Source: Paenibacillus tianmuensis
GTDB taxonomy: Bacteria; Bacillota; Bacilli; Paenibacillales; NBRC-103111
Reading direction: 5' to 3'
Assembly: GCF_900100345.1 (NCBI RefSeq)
Contig: NZ_FMTT01000002.1
Coordinates: 62,001 to 126,000 of the forward strand
Length of the DNA: 64,000 nt
This document shows positions 55,910-64,000 of the stretch, one piece after another. Positions within the stretch are counted from its first letter, which is position 1, and each line of letters opens with the position of its first letter. Position numbers and translations under genes: made by a program. The notes below the pieces were generated by a model, which did no database searches, was not told the origin of the DNA, and saw only the letters and a list, made by a program, of their open reading frames with translations.

Positions 55910-57145
55910 TCAGGTCTCTCCGCCCGCCTTCTCCTCCAATCCGAGCCTTCGGGCGACATACGCCGTCGTTCCGGCCTGCAGCAGGATGGTCAGCAGTACG
56001 GCCAGAAACGTGACTGACGCGATCACGTCCCCATACTTCACGCCCATCCCGACAACCATGCCCGATAACGCCGCCGGGATCACTCCCGTTTCGCGCACCC
56101 AGAACATGAATACAATCTCGTTGCGTTTCCACCCGGCCTTGCGGTCCGGAAGCGCGCAGGCCAGCACCGTCAACGGGCGGGCGATCAGCATAAATACGGC
56201 GATGACGGCAAGACTCGGCCATAGATGATCGAGAATGACCCGGAAATTCACTTGGCTGCCCAGCATAATAAAGATGAGCATCCGCATAACCACCGTCATA
56301 TTTTCGGTAAAATGGGCCATTTCGTGCAGCTTGTCGTCCAGCTCCAGCTTGAACATATCGTGATTGCCCCAGATGAGGCCGGCCACGAAGGTCGCCATAA
56401 AGCCGCTGACGTGCAGCACGTCGCCGAGCCAATACGCGCCGAGCGCCGTGACGATCAAGGCGATGGTCGCATAATCCCGCAGCCAGCCAAGCTTGAAGTG
56501 AGCCGTAACATAGACCAATACGAGTCCGACAAGCACGCCGACGACAATGCCGCCCACGGCCGACTGCACAAACCCGATCACACTCGCGCTGACCGACAAG
56601 GCTTGTCCGCCTGTGATCGCGCCGAGCACCGAGAAGGTCAGGATGGAGCCGGTTGCGTCGTTGAAGGCGGACTCGCTTTCGACCGTTTCCCTTACCTTCG
56701 GACGAATGCGCACCTGCTTGAAAACGGGGATGAGCGTCGCCGGGTCGGTCGAAGAAATAATCGCGCCGAGCAGCACCGCGTACATCATCGGGATGCCGAG
56801 CAGCCAGTGTGCGGCAAAAGCAACGACGGCACAGGTGATCAGAACCCCGGGCACACTGAGCAGCGATACGGTGATCCATACTTTGCGAAGCCCCGACAAC
56901 CGGATATTCCGTCCGCCGTCAAACAGAATAAGCGCCGATCCGGCCGTCAAAATAAACTGGTTCATAAACGAGCTGCTGGGCTCGTTGACCAGATGTAGCC
57001 CTTGGCCCACGACAACGCCCGCGATCAAAAAAAGAGCGACGTCCGGCAGTTTCAGCCAGCTCGCTACTTTTCCGAAAATCATACCGATGAGGAGGATAAA
57101 TATAATAAGAAAGAGTACGTGTTCGATCATAACACTGTTTTCCAT
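55910..57145 (-). CDS. CPA1-family Na+(K+)/H+ antiporter
   Basis: This is a 411-residue antiporter with about twelve helices. The ion-binding core is visible in ISSTDPATLIPVF and ESESAFNDATGSILTF (Asn-Asp pair). GGAGG-like and AGG sites precede the ATG. It lies 54 nt after the KtrA-like gene on the same strand and so falls under the c-di-AMP riboswitch, consistent with coupled potassium and pH homeostasis. Confidence 0.87.
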   Translation of the reverse strand: MENSVMIEHVLFLIIFILLIGMIFGKVASWLKLPDVALFLIAGVVVGQGLHLVNEPSSSFMNQFILTAGSALILFDGGRNIRLSGLRKVWITVSLLSVPGVLITCAVVAFAAHWLLGIPMMYAVLLGAIISSTDPATLIPVFKQVRIRPKVRETVESESAFNDATGSILTFSVLGAITGGQALSVSASVIGFVQSAVGGIVVGVLVGLVLVYVTAHFKLGWLRDYATIALIVTALGAYWLGDVLHVSGFMATFVAGLIWGNHDMFKLELDDKLHEMAHFTENMTVVMRMLIFIMLGSQVNFRVILDHLWPSLAVIAVFMLIARPLTVLACALPDRKAGWKRNEIVFMFWVRETGVIPAALSGMVVGMGVKYGDVIASVTFLAVLLTILLQAGTTAYVARRLGLEEKAGGET

Positions 57146-57199
57146 TTGTACCTCTTCGCCTCCTGAAAACTCGGCCTTACTGCGGTCGATCGCCCTTTG

Positions 57200-57859
57200 C
57201 TACCGGATATCGTTCTCAAACGTCTCGATCTGCTCGTTCGTTCCAATGACGACCATAACATCACGCTCTTCCACCATATCTTCTGCAGTCGGAGCGATGA
57301 TGACGCCGCTCTTCTTATTAATCGCCACGACGCTGCAGCCGTACCGCGCTCTCGGATCGAGCTCCTTCAACGAACGGCCGTTCAAGCTGCGCGGCACCGA
57401 AAGCTCCACAATCGTATAATCGTCAGACAGCTCGATGTAGTCGAGCAGATTGGGCGATACCAGTTGGTGCGCCACGCGGATGCCCATATCCCGCTCGGGA
57501 TAGATGATGCGGTCCACCCCGATCTTTTGCAGCACTTTGCCGTGCAGCTCGGACAGCGCCTTGGCCACCACCATGCCTACACCGCTATCTTTTAACAAAA
57601 TCGCCGTTAAAATACTTGCTTGAATGTCATCGCCGATGGAAACGACGACGCAATCGAAATTCCGGATGCCGAGCGAGCGGATCACATCCTCGTCGGTAGC
57701 GTCCGCCACCACGACGTGCGTCAGCTCGTCGCTCATCTCCTCCACCGCTTCTTCATCCTTGTCGATCCCCAGCACCTCATAACCGAGCTTGATCAGTTCC
57801 TTTGCAAGGCTGGAACCGAAACGGCCGAGGCCGATGACTGCATACTGACTACGTTTCAT
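57200..57859 (-). CDS. potassium channel regulatory subunit KtrA/KtrC-like
   Basis: This is a 219-residue RCK protein. The N-terminal Rossmann domain has YAVIGLGRFGSSLAKELIKLG. The RCK_C part (ELDPRARYGCSVVAINKKSG) is the usual c-di-AMP-binding region. It sits 13 nt after the KtrB-like channel gene. Confidence 0.9.
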   Translation of the reverse strand: MKRSQYAVIGLGRFGSSLAKELIKLGYEVLGIDKDEEAVEEMSDELTHVVVADATDEDVIRSLGIRNFDCVVVSIGDDIQASILTAILLKDSGVGMVVAKALSELHGKVLQKIGVDRIIYPERDMGIRVAHQLVSPNLLDYIELSDDYTIVELSVPRSLNGRSLKELDPRARYGCSVVAINKKSGVIIAPTAEDMVEERDVMVVIGTNEQIETFENDIR

Positions 57860-57872
57860 TCGCTAGCTTCCC

Positions 57873-59228
57873 CTATCCGATCGTAATTTTTCCTTCCGGG
57901 TATCGGTACAACTCTTTTTCCGCTTTCGGCCCAAGCGCATAAGCGAGCGTAAGCGGTCCGAGACGGCCGGCAAACATAGTGAGAGAAATCATAATTTTTC
58001 CAAAATAAGAAAGCTCCGGCGTCACACCCATCGTTAATCCGACCGTGCCGAAGGCGGAAGTCACCTCGAACAGCAGCTTCAGAAACGACTGGTTTTCCGT
58101 CATGGTGAGCAGCATTGTGACGAAAATGACCAGAAACAAAGCGATCATCGTGAGCGTAATCGCTTTAAGAATGCGATCCTTGCCGAGCCGGTAATGGAAC
58201 AAGACGATATCTTCCTTCCCGCGGATCATGGCAATCATCGCTCCAATCAGCGTTGTGAACGTCGTCGTCTTAATCCCGCCGCCCGTCGATCCCGGAGACG
58301 CCCCGATAAACATCAGGATAATGATAAAAAATTGCGACGCCTGGCGCATCGCCCCAATATCGACCGAGTTCGCCCCGGCCGTCCGCGGCGAAACGGATTG
58401 AAAGAACGAAGCCAGAATTTTGCCGGACCAGTTCAGCGAGCCCAGCGTCTTCTGATTCGTAAACTCGAAAATAAAGATGACGACCGCCCCAACCACGATC
58501 AGAAGGCCAGTGGCGGACAGCACGACCTTAGAATGCAAGGACAACCGCTTATGCTTTCTGTAATCGACGACGTCGGACATGACGACGAAGCCTATGCCGC
58601 CCAGTATGATTAAGCTCATCGAAACGATGTTCACGATCCAATCGTCCGCGTACGTCGTCAGACTGGTGAACGGAGCAACGACAGAGCCGAATAAATCGAA
58701 ACCGGCGTTATTGAAAAACGAGATCGCATGGAATATGCCGAAATAAATGCCTTTGGCTATCCCCAAATCGAACGACCAGCGAATGGAGAAAATAACGGCC
58801 GCAACGAATTCGATCGTAAGCGAATAGACGAGGACGCGCCGGATCAGGCGGACGATCCCTTCCATGCTCCCTTGGTTCATCGCTTCCTGCAAGATGAGCC
58901 GCTCCTTGAGCGATATGCGCTTTCGGAGCACGAAAGCAAACAGCGTCGCCATGGTCATAAAGCCGAGGCCTCCGACCTGGATCAAGGAAATAATGACAAT
59001 TTGTCCGAACATGGAATAGTGGCTGCCCGTGTCCACAACGACCAATCCGGTTACGCAAGTGGCGGACGTGGCCGTGAACAACGCGTCCAGAAAGGGCGTA
59101 GGTTGTCCGCTTGCCGAGGAGATCGGTAAGGAGAGCAGAGTAGCCCCGAGCAGAATGATCGCCGCAAAGCCGATCACTAAAATTTGCGGCGGCTTCAGCT
59201 TGATTTTTTTGGCGATAGATTTCATCAT
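57873..59228 (-). CDS. potassium uptake channel subunit KtrB/KtrD-like (TrkH family)
   Basis: This 451-residue membrane protein has the four repeated membrane-pore-membrane units of the family, with filter-type segments (TSATCVTGLVVVDTGSHYS, FFNNAGFDLFG, GASPGSTGGGIKTTT, TSAFGTVGLTMG). It is first in the operon behind the riboswitch. Confidence 0.91.
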   Translation of the reverse strand: MMKSIAKKIKLKPPQILVIGFAAIILLGATLLSLPISSASGQPTPFLDALFTATSATCVTGLVVVDTGSHYSMFGQIVIISLIQVGGLGFMTMATLFAFVLRKRISLKERLILQEAMNQGSMEGIVRLIRRVLVYSLTIEFVAAVIFSIRWSFDLGIAKGIYFGIFHAISFFNNAGFDLFGSVVAPFTSLTTYADDWIVNIVSMSLIILGGIGFVVMSDVVDYRKHKRLSLHSKVVLSATGLLIVVGAVVIFIFEFTNQKTLGSLNWSGKILASFFQSVSPRTAGANSVDIGAMRQASQFFIIILMFIGASPGSTGGGIKTTTFTTLIGAMIAMIRGKEDIVLFHYRLGKDRILKAITLTMIALFLVIFVTMLLTMTENQSFLKLLFEVTSAFGTVGLTMGVTPELSYFGKIMISLTMFAGRLGPLTLAYALGPKAEKELYRYPEGKITIG

Positions 59229-59254
59229 ACACCTCTGTTAACAGGTTTCAGGCA

Positions 59255-59286
59255 ACAAAAAAGACACTGGAAACCCCTAGTGTCGT
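59255..59286 (-). terminator. expression-platform terminator of the c-di-AMP riboswitch
   Basis: On the minus strand GACACT and AGTGTC form a 6-bp stem, followed by TTTTTTG. It precedes the channel gene by about 27 nt and would stop transcription when c-di-AMP is bound. Confidence 0.85.
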
Positions 59287-59287
59287 G

Positions 59288-59412
59288 TGTAAAGGTTCCT
59301 GCAAAGAAAGCCTACGAGGTTAGCTGACGGATTCGGGCTTACAGGCACCCTATCCACACGCCCAAAGAAGGACTTGCGGAATTCACCCCTAAAATCATGG
59401 TTCCCCCGTTTT
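59288..59412 (-). promoter_or_regulatory. c-di-AMP (ydaO/yuaA) riboswitch for the potassium operon
   Basis: The minus strand carries the class signature in order: CGGGGGAACC (59408-59399), AGGGGTGAAT, AGGGTGCC, then CCCGAATCCGTCAGCTAACC and CTCGTAGGC. These elements are diagnostic. A terminator follows. The rest of the gap to 59671 has no gene that I can see. Confidence 0.93.
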
Positions 59413-59671
59413 CGTAAAGAAATTCGGCTTGTTATTCAATTGATATGAATTGAATTATAATCCCGTTTGCCCGGAAGTACAAAGCTGTTTTTGACTGAAA
59501 TGGTACGAGAATTAGAACCTAAAGTCAGATGTAAGCGCTCTTACGCCTATGTGGCTTCGCTTTTCGCGTTTTTCCCTTACCACGCTCGCAATATCGATGG
59601 ATTTTCTCGGAGCATGTATGCTAATTTATAAGAATACAATGTTATTATTCCGGATCCGATAAGGAGCTCTT

Positions 59672-61381
59672 ATGCTGAAACGATTCTATTCCGCAACTCC
59701 CCTGCCGTTGCTTGCCGTCATCGGACTGCTGCTGTACTTTGGCGTCATCATCGTCTCGCCTTTTTTTCGGGACACAGAGCGGGTGGACCAAGCCCCGCCG
59801 AACACCCCGGAAGTGTCCAAACAACAAGCGGAAGCGGCAGCGACAGACTTTGTGCGCAGCAGGTTCAAGCTGTCCCCGGAGTCGCAAACGAACGTGCTGT
59901 ATCAAGCGTACACGGCCATTAGCGGCTATCTGCAAAAAGAACACCTGTACAACCAATACGCGAAGCGCTACGGTGACCAATATCCGCTTGAATATTACGA
60001 GGTAGAGATCAACGACAAGCGGTACGGAACAACTTATTATGTCGCCGTAAATTACAAAACGCTGCAAATCTTCAGTTGGGAGCGCAGTAAATCTCCGGCT
60101 GCAAAAAGCGATGCGGTCAGCTCGTCCGAAGCCGATCCCGCCCGATTGGCGGAGCAAACCATCCGGGAGATGGGCTACGCACCGGAGCAGTTTACACGAT
60201 CTGGTGAACAAGGCAGGGACCGCAGCGGGGCTCTCGTCTACGTGAGCAAAACAGAACAAATTGGCGCGGCAAAGCTGGAGCTCCGTCTCGGCGTGTCCGG
60301 CGGGCAAGCGGTGTCCTTTAAACCGGTTTTCCCGGCTCCGGACAGCTTTATTTCCTGGCAGCAAGCCCAAGATGAGCGATCCGCCCTGATGACTAGAATC
60401 AGTATGGCGGCATCTCTGATGATGACGTTTGCCGCGCTGATTGTTATCATCCGTTATCGGAGGCAGGTCCGCTTCGGACGCGGCACGGTGCTGACAATGC
60501 TGTTTTTAGCCATCTACCTGACGAACAACTTCAATATGCTGCCGGCCTTCCGGACCATGCACGGAAGCGGCCCCTCGGAACCGGAGGCCGCTATCTATTT
60601 GCTGATTATGAATATTTTCATTACGCTGATGGCCGGCTCGACTTACCTTTCCTTCCTGGCCGGGCGGCAGCTTTGGCTGAACCGCGGCTGGAATGCGTGG
60701 CCGGTATGGCGCGATCCGCAGTTCGGAAGCGAGACGCGAACGGCCATGGTACGCGGCTACTTGATCTGCTTGTTCATTCTTGGCGTGCAGCAAGTGATGC
60801 TCTTCATCGCCTCGGAAGCATTCGACGTGTGGGCGGTCAGCGAGCCGACGGACTCCATATACAATATGCGCGTACCGGGCTTATTCCCATTAATGGCTTG
60901 GGCTGCCGCGATATCGGAGGAAGCCGTCTACCGGCTGCTCGGCATTGCGCTCGTGCTCAAACTGACCCGCAGCCGGGCGCTGGCTGTGCTCCTGCCCAGC
61001 ATCATCTGGGCCATGAGCCATACGCAGTACCCGATCTATCCGGTGTACACGCGACTGATCGAGGTGACGGTGCTCGGCCTTGTCTTCGGATGGGCGTTTC
61101 TGCGGTACGGCTTCCTGACCGCTATGTTCGCCCATGCCGCTATGGACAGCATCCTGATGGGACTATCGCTTATGTATACGGGAGAACCGCTGCAGATTGC
61201 CCTCGGAGCGCTATATCTCCTTGTACCCGCAGCGGTCGGATGGATCATTGCATGGCTTCACGGCCGGTTTAATCGGCGTCCGCCTGCTGCATCTCTTCCT
61301 GGAGCTCCCCCGCTTCCGGAGGCGAGTCCGGATTCCGGCCGTTTAACGCCGATAAAATTTGGCCCGCCAGCTTCTCACTGA
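59672..61381 (+). CDS. CPBP-family intramembrane metalloprotease
   Basis: This is a 569-residue membrane protein. A first helix ([20 protein letters not shown]) precedes a soluble domain to about 230. The C-terminal CPBP region has the motifs [11 protein letters not shown] near 418 (Glu-Glu), [13 protein letters not shown], and [12 protein letters not shown]. This is the membrane glutamate-type protease fold. The last 37 codons overlap the 3' end of the convergent uvrC gene by 113 nt, and the encoded Pro-rich tail may be a by-product of that. Confidence 0.85.
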   Translation: MLKRFYSATPLPLLAVIGLLLYFGVIIVSPFFRDTERVDQAPPNTPEVSKQQAEAAATDFVRSRFKLSPESQTNVLYQAYTAISGYLQKEHLYNQYAKRYGDQYPLEYYEVEINDKRYGTTYYVAVNYKTLQIFSWERSKSPAAKSDAVSSSEADPARLAEQTIREMGYAPEQFTRSGEQGRDRSGALVYVSKTEQIGAAKLELRLGVSGGQAVSFKPVFPAPDSFISWQQAQDERSALMTRISMAASLMMTFAALIVIIRYRRQVRFGRGTVLTMLFLAIYLTNNFNMLPAFRTMHGSGPSEPEAAIYLLIMNIFITLMAGSTYLSFLAGRQLWLNRGWNAWPVWRDPQFGSETRTAMVRGYLICLFILGVQQVMLFIASEAFDVWAVSEPTDSIYNMRVPGLFPLMAWAAAISEEAVYRLLGIALVLKLTRSRALAVLLPSIIWAMSHTQYPIYPVYTRLIEVTVLGLVFGWAFLRYGFLTAMFAHAAMDSILMGLSLMYTGEPLQIALGALYLLVPAAVGWIIAWLHGRFNRRPPAASLPGAPPLPEASPDSGRLTPIKFGPPASH

Positions 61382-63329
61382 TCCCCAGAGGCTTGAAGTC
61401 TGCGACTTCGGCCTCTTTTATTTTCTTAAGCGAGCCGAAATGCTTCAGCAGCGCCTTACGTCGCTTCTCCCCAATACCGGGAATCGCGTCAAGCTGCGAG
61501 ACGGTCATCGACTTGGCGCGGGTTTCCCGGTGGAACGTGATCGCAAAGCGGTGCACTTCGTCTTGAATGCGCTGGAGCAAATAAAATTCCTGACTGTCGC
61601 GCGGCACCGGGACCACTTCGGCCGGATCGCCGATCAGCAGCTGGGCGGTTTTGTGCTTCACGTCTTTGACCAGCCCGCAGACAGGAATATAAAGCCCCAG
61701 CTCGTTCTCTAGTACGTCGATCGCTGCGGACATATGACCCCGCCCGCCGTCGATGACGATCAGGTCGGGCATTTGCAGGCCTTCCTTGAGCACCCGCTCG
61801 TACCGGCGGCGCACCACTTCCCGCATCGTTTCGTAATCGTCCGGACCTTGTACGGTGCGGATTTTGTACTTCCGGTACTCTTTGCGGTCCGGCTTGCCGT
61901 TCGTAAATACGACCATCGCGGATACAGGGTCCGACCCTTGAATGTTCGAGTTATCGAACGCTTCGATCCGGCGAACGGTGCCCAGGCCGAGCCATTGTCC
62001 CAGATTTTCGACCGCTTTGACCGTCCGGTCCGCGTCGCGCTCGATCAGACGGAATTTTTCTTCCAGCGATACGCGGGCGTTGTCACATGCCATGTCGACC
62101 ATATTTTTCTTGAGTCCGCGCCGCGGAATATGCACTTTGACCTTGAGCCAGCTTTCCAGCGCTTCCTTCACATCGGCCTTGGACCCCGATCCGGTGGGAT
62201 CGTCCGCTTCTACTGGATCATCGGCTGGCTCCGGATCGGTGTCCGTGGAATACACGGTTCCGGTTTCGGCTACCATTTCCACGTGCGCCTCCATCGCTGG
62301 CGCCTCGACGGTGGCGGCCGTTTCCGAGCCTGACGCGGGCGGCTGCCCTTCCGTCCATGCCGGGAGGAACACTTCCTTCGGCAGCGCCGGGTTCTCGCTG
62401 TAATATTGCGTCACAAACGTCAGGAAATCGTCATACGCTTCGCCGTAGTATGGAAAAGACGACGCATGCCGCTCGATCAGCTTGCCTTGGCGCATATAAA
62501 GAATCTGCACGCACATCCAGCCCTTGTCTACGGCGAAGCCGAAGACATCGCGATCCACGGTATCCGTCGTCGTGATCTTCTGCTTTTCCATGACGATATC
62601 GATGTGCTGAATCTGGTCCCGCAGCTCCTTCGCCCGTTCGAAATTGAGCTCCTCCGCCGCTTCGTGCATTTTGCGGGTGAGCTCCTGCTTGATCTCGTTA
62701 TGCCCGCCGCTGAGAAACCGGCTGATTTCGTGCACCATCTTGTCGTACGTCTCCTGCTCGACCTCGTATTCACAGGGCGCAATGCACTGTCCAAGATGAT
62801 AGTACAAGCATACGCGGTCCGGGAGCGTCTTGCATTTGCGGAGCGGATACAGCCGGTCCAGCAGCTTCTTCGTCGCCCCCGCAGCGTACGGGTTCGGATA
62901 AGGACCGAAATATTTGGCTTTATCCTTCAGCACCCGGCGCGTTACTTCCAGCCGGGGATGCTTTTCGTTCGTAATTTTGATGTATGGAAATGACTTGTCG
63001 TCCTTCAGCAGAACGTTGTATCGCGGATAATATTTTTTGATCAGATTGCACTCCAGAATGAGCGCTTCCATGTTATTGGCCGTAACAATGTACTCAAAAT
63101 CGACGATATCGTTTACGAGCAGCTGCGTCTTGATCGTATGACTCCCTGTAAAATAAGACCGCAGCCGGTTGCGCAGCACCTTGGCTTTGCCGACATAGAT
63201 GATCGTGCCTTCCCGGTTCTTCATCAAGTAGCAGCCGGGCTGCTCCGGGACGAGCGACAGCTTGTTTTTGATCGCTTCCCGTATTTTTTTCCGGTCCTGG
63301 CGATCCGGTTCCCCTGCATATTCGGTCAA
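61269..63329 (-). CDS. uvrC: excinuclease ABC subunit C
   Basis: This is a 686-residue nucleotide excision repair endonuclease. The GIY-YIG domain is near residues 25-100 ([24 protein letters not shown]). The UVR domain is [21 protein letters not shown], the RNase H-like domain is [16 protein letters not shown] and [10 protein letters not shown], and the C-terminal HhH is [18 protein letters not shown]. The TTG start is chosen because GGGGAGG lies 6 nt upstream. Compared with usual UvrC (about 600 residues) an acidic, low-complexity insert of about 55 residues is present near 330-386. The 3' end overlaps the CPBP gene. Confidence 0.92.
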   Translation of the reverse strand: MTEYAGEPDRQDRKKIREAIKNKLSLVPEQPGCYLMKNREGTIIYVGKAKVLRNRLRSYFTGSHTIKTQLLVNDIVDFEYIVTANNMEALILECNLIKKYYPRYNVLLKDDKSFPYIKITNEKHPRLEVTRRVLKDKAKYFGPYPNPYAAGATKKLLDRLYPLRKCKTLPDRVCLYYHLGQCIAPCEYEVEQETYDKMVHEISRFLSGGHNEIKQELTRKMHEAAEELNFERAKELRDQIQHIDIVMEKQKITTTDTVDRDVFGFAVDKGWMCVQILYMRQGKLIERHASSFPYYGEAYDDFLTFVTQYYSENPALPKEVFLPAWTEGQPPASGSETAATVEAPAMEAHVEMVAETGTVYSTDTDPEPADDPVEADDPTGSGSKADVKEALESWLKVKVHIPRRGLKKNMVDMACDNARVSLEEKFRLIERDADRTVKAVENLGQWLGLGTVRRIEAFDNSNIQGSDPVSAMVVFTNGKPDRKEYRKYKIRTVQGPDDYETMREVVRRRYERVLKEGLQMPDLIVIDGGRGHMSAAIDVLENELGLYIPVCGLVKDVKHKTAQLLIGDPAEVVPVPRDSQEFYLLQRIQDEVHRFAITFHRETRAKSMTVSQLDAIPGIGEKRRKALLKHFGSLKKIKEAEVADFKPLGISEKLAGQILSALNGRNPDSPPEAGELQEEMQQADAD

Positions 63330-63353
63330 CGAAACCCTCCCCTTTCCCAACGC

Positions 63354-63393
63354 AAAAAGCTCTTTTTCCAGCATAGCAGAAAAAGAGCTTTTT
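63354..63393 (-). terminator. terminator between trxA and uvrC
   Basis: AAAAAGCTCTTTTTC and GAAAAAGAGCTTTTT form a perfect 15-bp stem with a 10-nt loop, ending in T. It lies 25 nt after trxA and just before the uvrC ribosome site, so part of uvrC expression depends on read-through or a promoter inside. Confidence 0.8.
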
Positions 63394-63418
63394 CTCACGC
63401 AGTCCGCAGGCTGCCAAA

Positions 63419-63736
63419 TTATTGATGGCGGCTCAATACGTTTTTCAACGCATCTTTACTCTGGAAGCCGACGGTTTTATCGACAGGCTGGCCGTCTTTG
63501 AACACGATCAGCGTCGGAATGCTCATTACACCGAAACGGGAAGCGGTCTCCGGGTTGTCGTCCACGTTCACTTTCACGACTTGCACGCTTTCGCTGATTT
63601 CTTTATCCAACTCCTCCAATACAGGAGCAAGCATTCTGCAAGGACCACACCAAGGAGCCCAAAAACCTACAAGAACCGTACCAGATCCTTCTACGTCAGT
63701 TGAGAAAGATTGGTCAGACGCATTAACGATAGCCAT
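63419..63736 (-). CDS. trxA: thioredoxin
   Basis: This is a 105-residue redox protein with the active site [10 protein letters not shown] (Cys pair at about 29 and 32) and the conserved cis-Pro SIPT. AAAAGGAG precedes the ATG. It is followed by a strong terminator and uvrC, as in Bacillus. Confidence 0.96.
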   Translation of the reverse strand: MAIVNASDQSFSTDVEGSGTVLVGFWAPWCGPCRMLAPVLEELDKEISESVQVVKVNVDDNPETASRFGVMSIPTLIVFKDGQPVDKTVGFQSKDALKNVLSRHQ

Positions 63737-63777
63737 GATTCAATTTCTCCTTTTGCGGAAATAATGTCAACATGTAA

Positions 63778-63805
63778 AGTATACCACAACGAGAGCCTTT
63801 TTCAA
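63778..63805 (-). promoter_or_regulatory. trxA promoter
   Basis: On the minus strand TTGAAA (63805-63800) and TATACT (63783-63778) are separated by 16 nt, 42 nt before the ATG. Confidence 0.6.
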
Positions 63806-63953
63806 CCGAGCCAATGTTTGCACAATTGTCACTTTACATCCTTTACAATAGAATGCGACTTTGGGTATACTAACCGTATATGAGTATCGCTAAGCTGCCT
63901 AAGCTGTGCCGTCAGGCGGCTTTGCCCGGCACAACCCGAAGGAGGAACCTTGT

Positions 63954-64000
63954 ATGAACGACTCGACAAGAAATCCCGAACTGCACGTGTATGAAGAAAA
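63954..64000 (+). CDS. start of an unidentified gene (cut by right edge)
   Basis: AAGGAGGA lies 8 nt before an ATG that opens MNDSTRNPELHVYEE and continues past the end. TTTACA and TATACT with 18-nt spacing near 63850-63870 give a possible promoter. Fifteen codons are too few to name a family. Confidence 0.6.
   Translation, partial: MNDSTRNPELHVYEE

Overview
The window (64 kb, high-GC Bacillota style) reads as a chromosomal segment of Paenibacillus or a close relative. The evidence is strong Shine-Dalgarno sites (AGGAGG-type), frequent TTG/GTG starts, AraC-type regulators with an extracellular sensor domain beside LplA/B/C-like ABC transporters, a Bacillus-type sdhCAB operon, glycine and c-di-AMP riboswitches, and trxA next to uvrC. 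No rRNA operon, canonical tRNA gene, insertion sequence, prophage or CRISPR array was seen. Species assignment is inference.

Layout. (1) 1-8.0 kb is an RNA repair and RNA quality-control island. On the minus strand it carries the Ro60 homologue rsr, a Y RNA with a circularly permuted tRNA-like module, the RlaP-type nucleotidyltransferase, a helical-repeat protein and the RNA ligase RtcB (cut by the left edge). Two WYL-domain regulators diverge from it. (2) 8.1-15.4 kb is a sugar-uptake operon (two permeases, lipoprotein, Gfo/Idh/MocA oxidoreductase) with a divergent AraC/sensor regulator. (3) 15.5-17.5 kb is an AT-richer island. It holds a gene remnant, a 117-aa protein, a zinc-ribbon SDR protein and, divergently, a two-unit tRNA-like RNA transcript with its own promoter and terminator. 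(4) 17.6-25.2 kb has a SUFU-domain protein, a secreted thermolysin-like protease with FN3 and chitin-binding modules, and an acyl-CoA ligase/dienoyl-CoA-reductase pair. (5) 25.6-40.2 kb is rich in one-carbon and amino-acid catabolism: threonine to glycine (tdh-kbl, with a divergent XRE-cupin regulator), the glycine cleavage system and serine dehydratase. These last are split between two divergent transcription units, each controlled by its own tandem glycine riboswitch. An ene-reductase/TetR pair with matching operators and a ferri-siderophore-type binding protein lie between. (6) 40.3-45.7 kb has a LytS/LytTR two-component pair followed by cstA and its small partner. (7) 45.8-51.4 kb has a GH88 hydrolase with a LacI regulator and an agr-like peptide-signalling cluster whose receptor has no kinase and whose regulators are bare LytTR domains. 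(8) 51.5-64 kb has sdhCAB, a LysR regulator, a KtrBA-type potassium channel plus CPA1 antiporter under a c-di-AMP riboswitch, a CPBP protease, uvrC and trxA.

The strongest leads for new biology are the tandem tRNA-like RNAs at 17311-17444, the Y RNA/Ro60/RtcB/RlaP/WYL island, and the kinase-less agr-like cluster.
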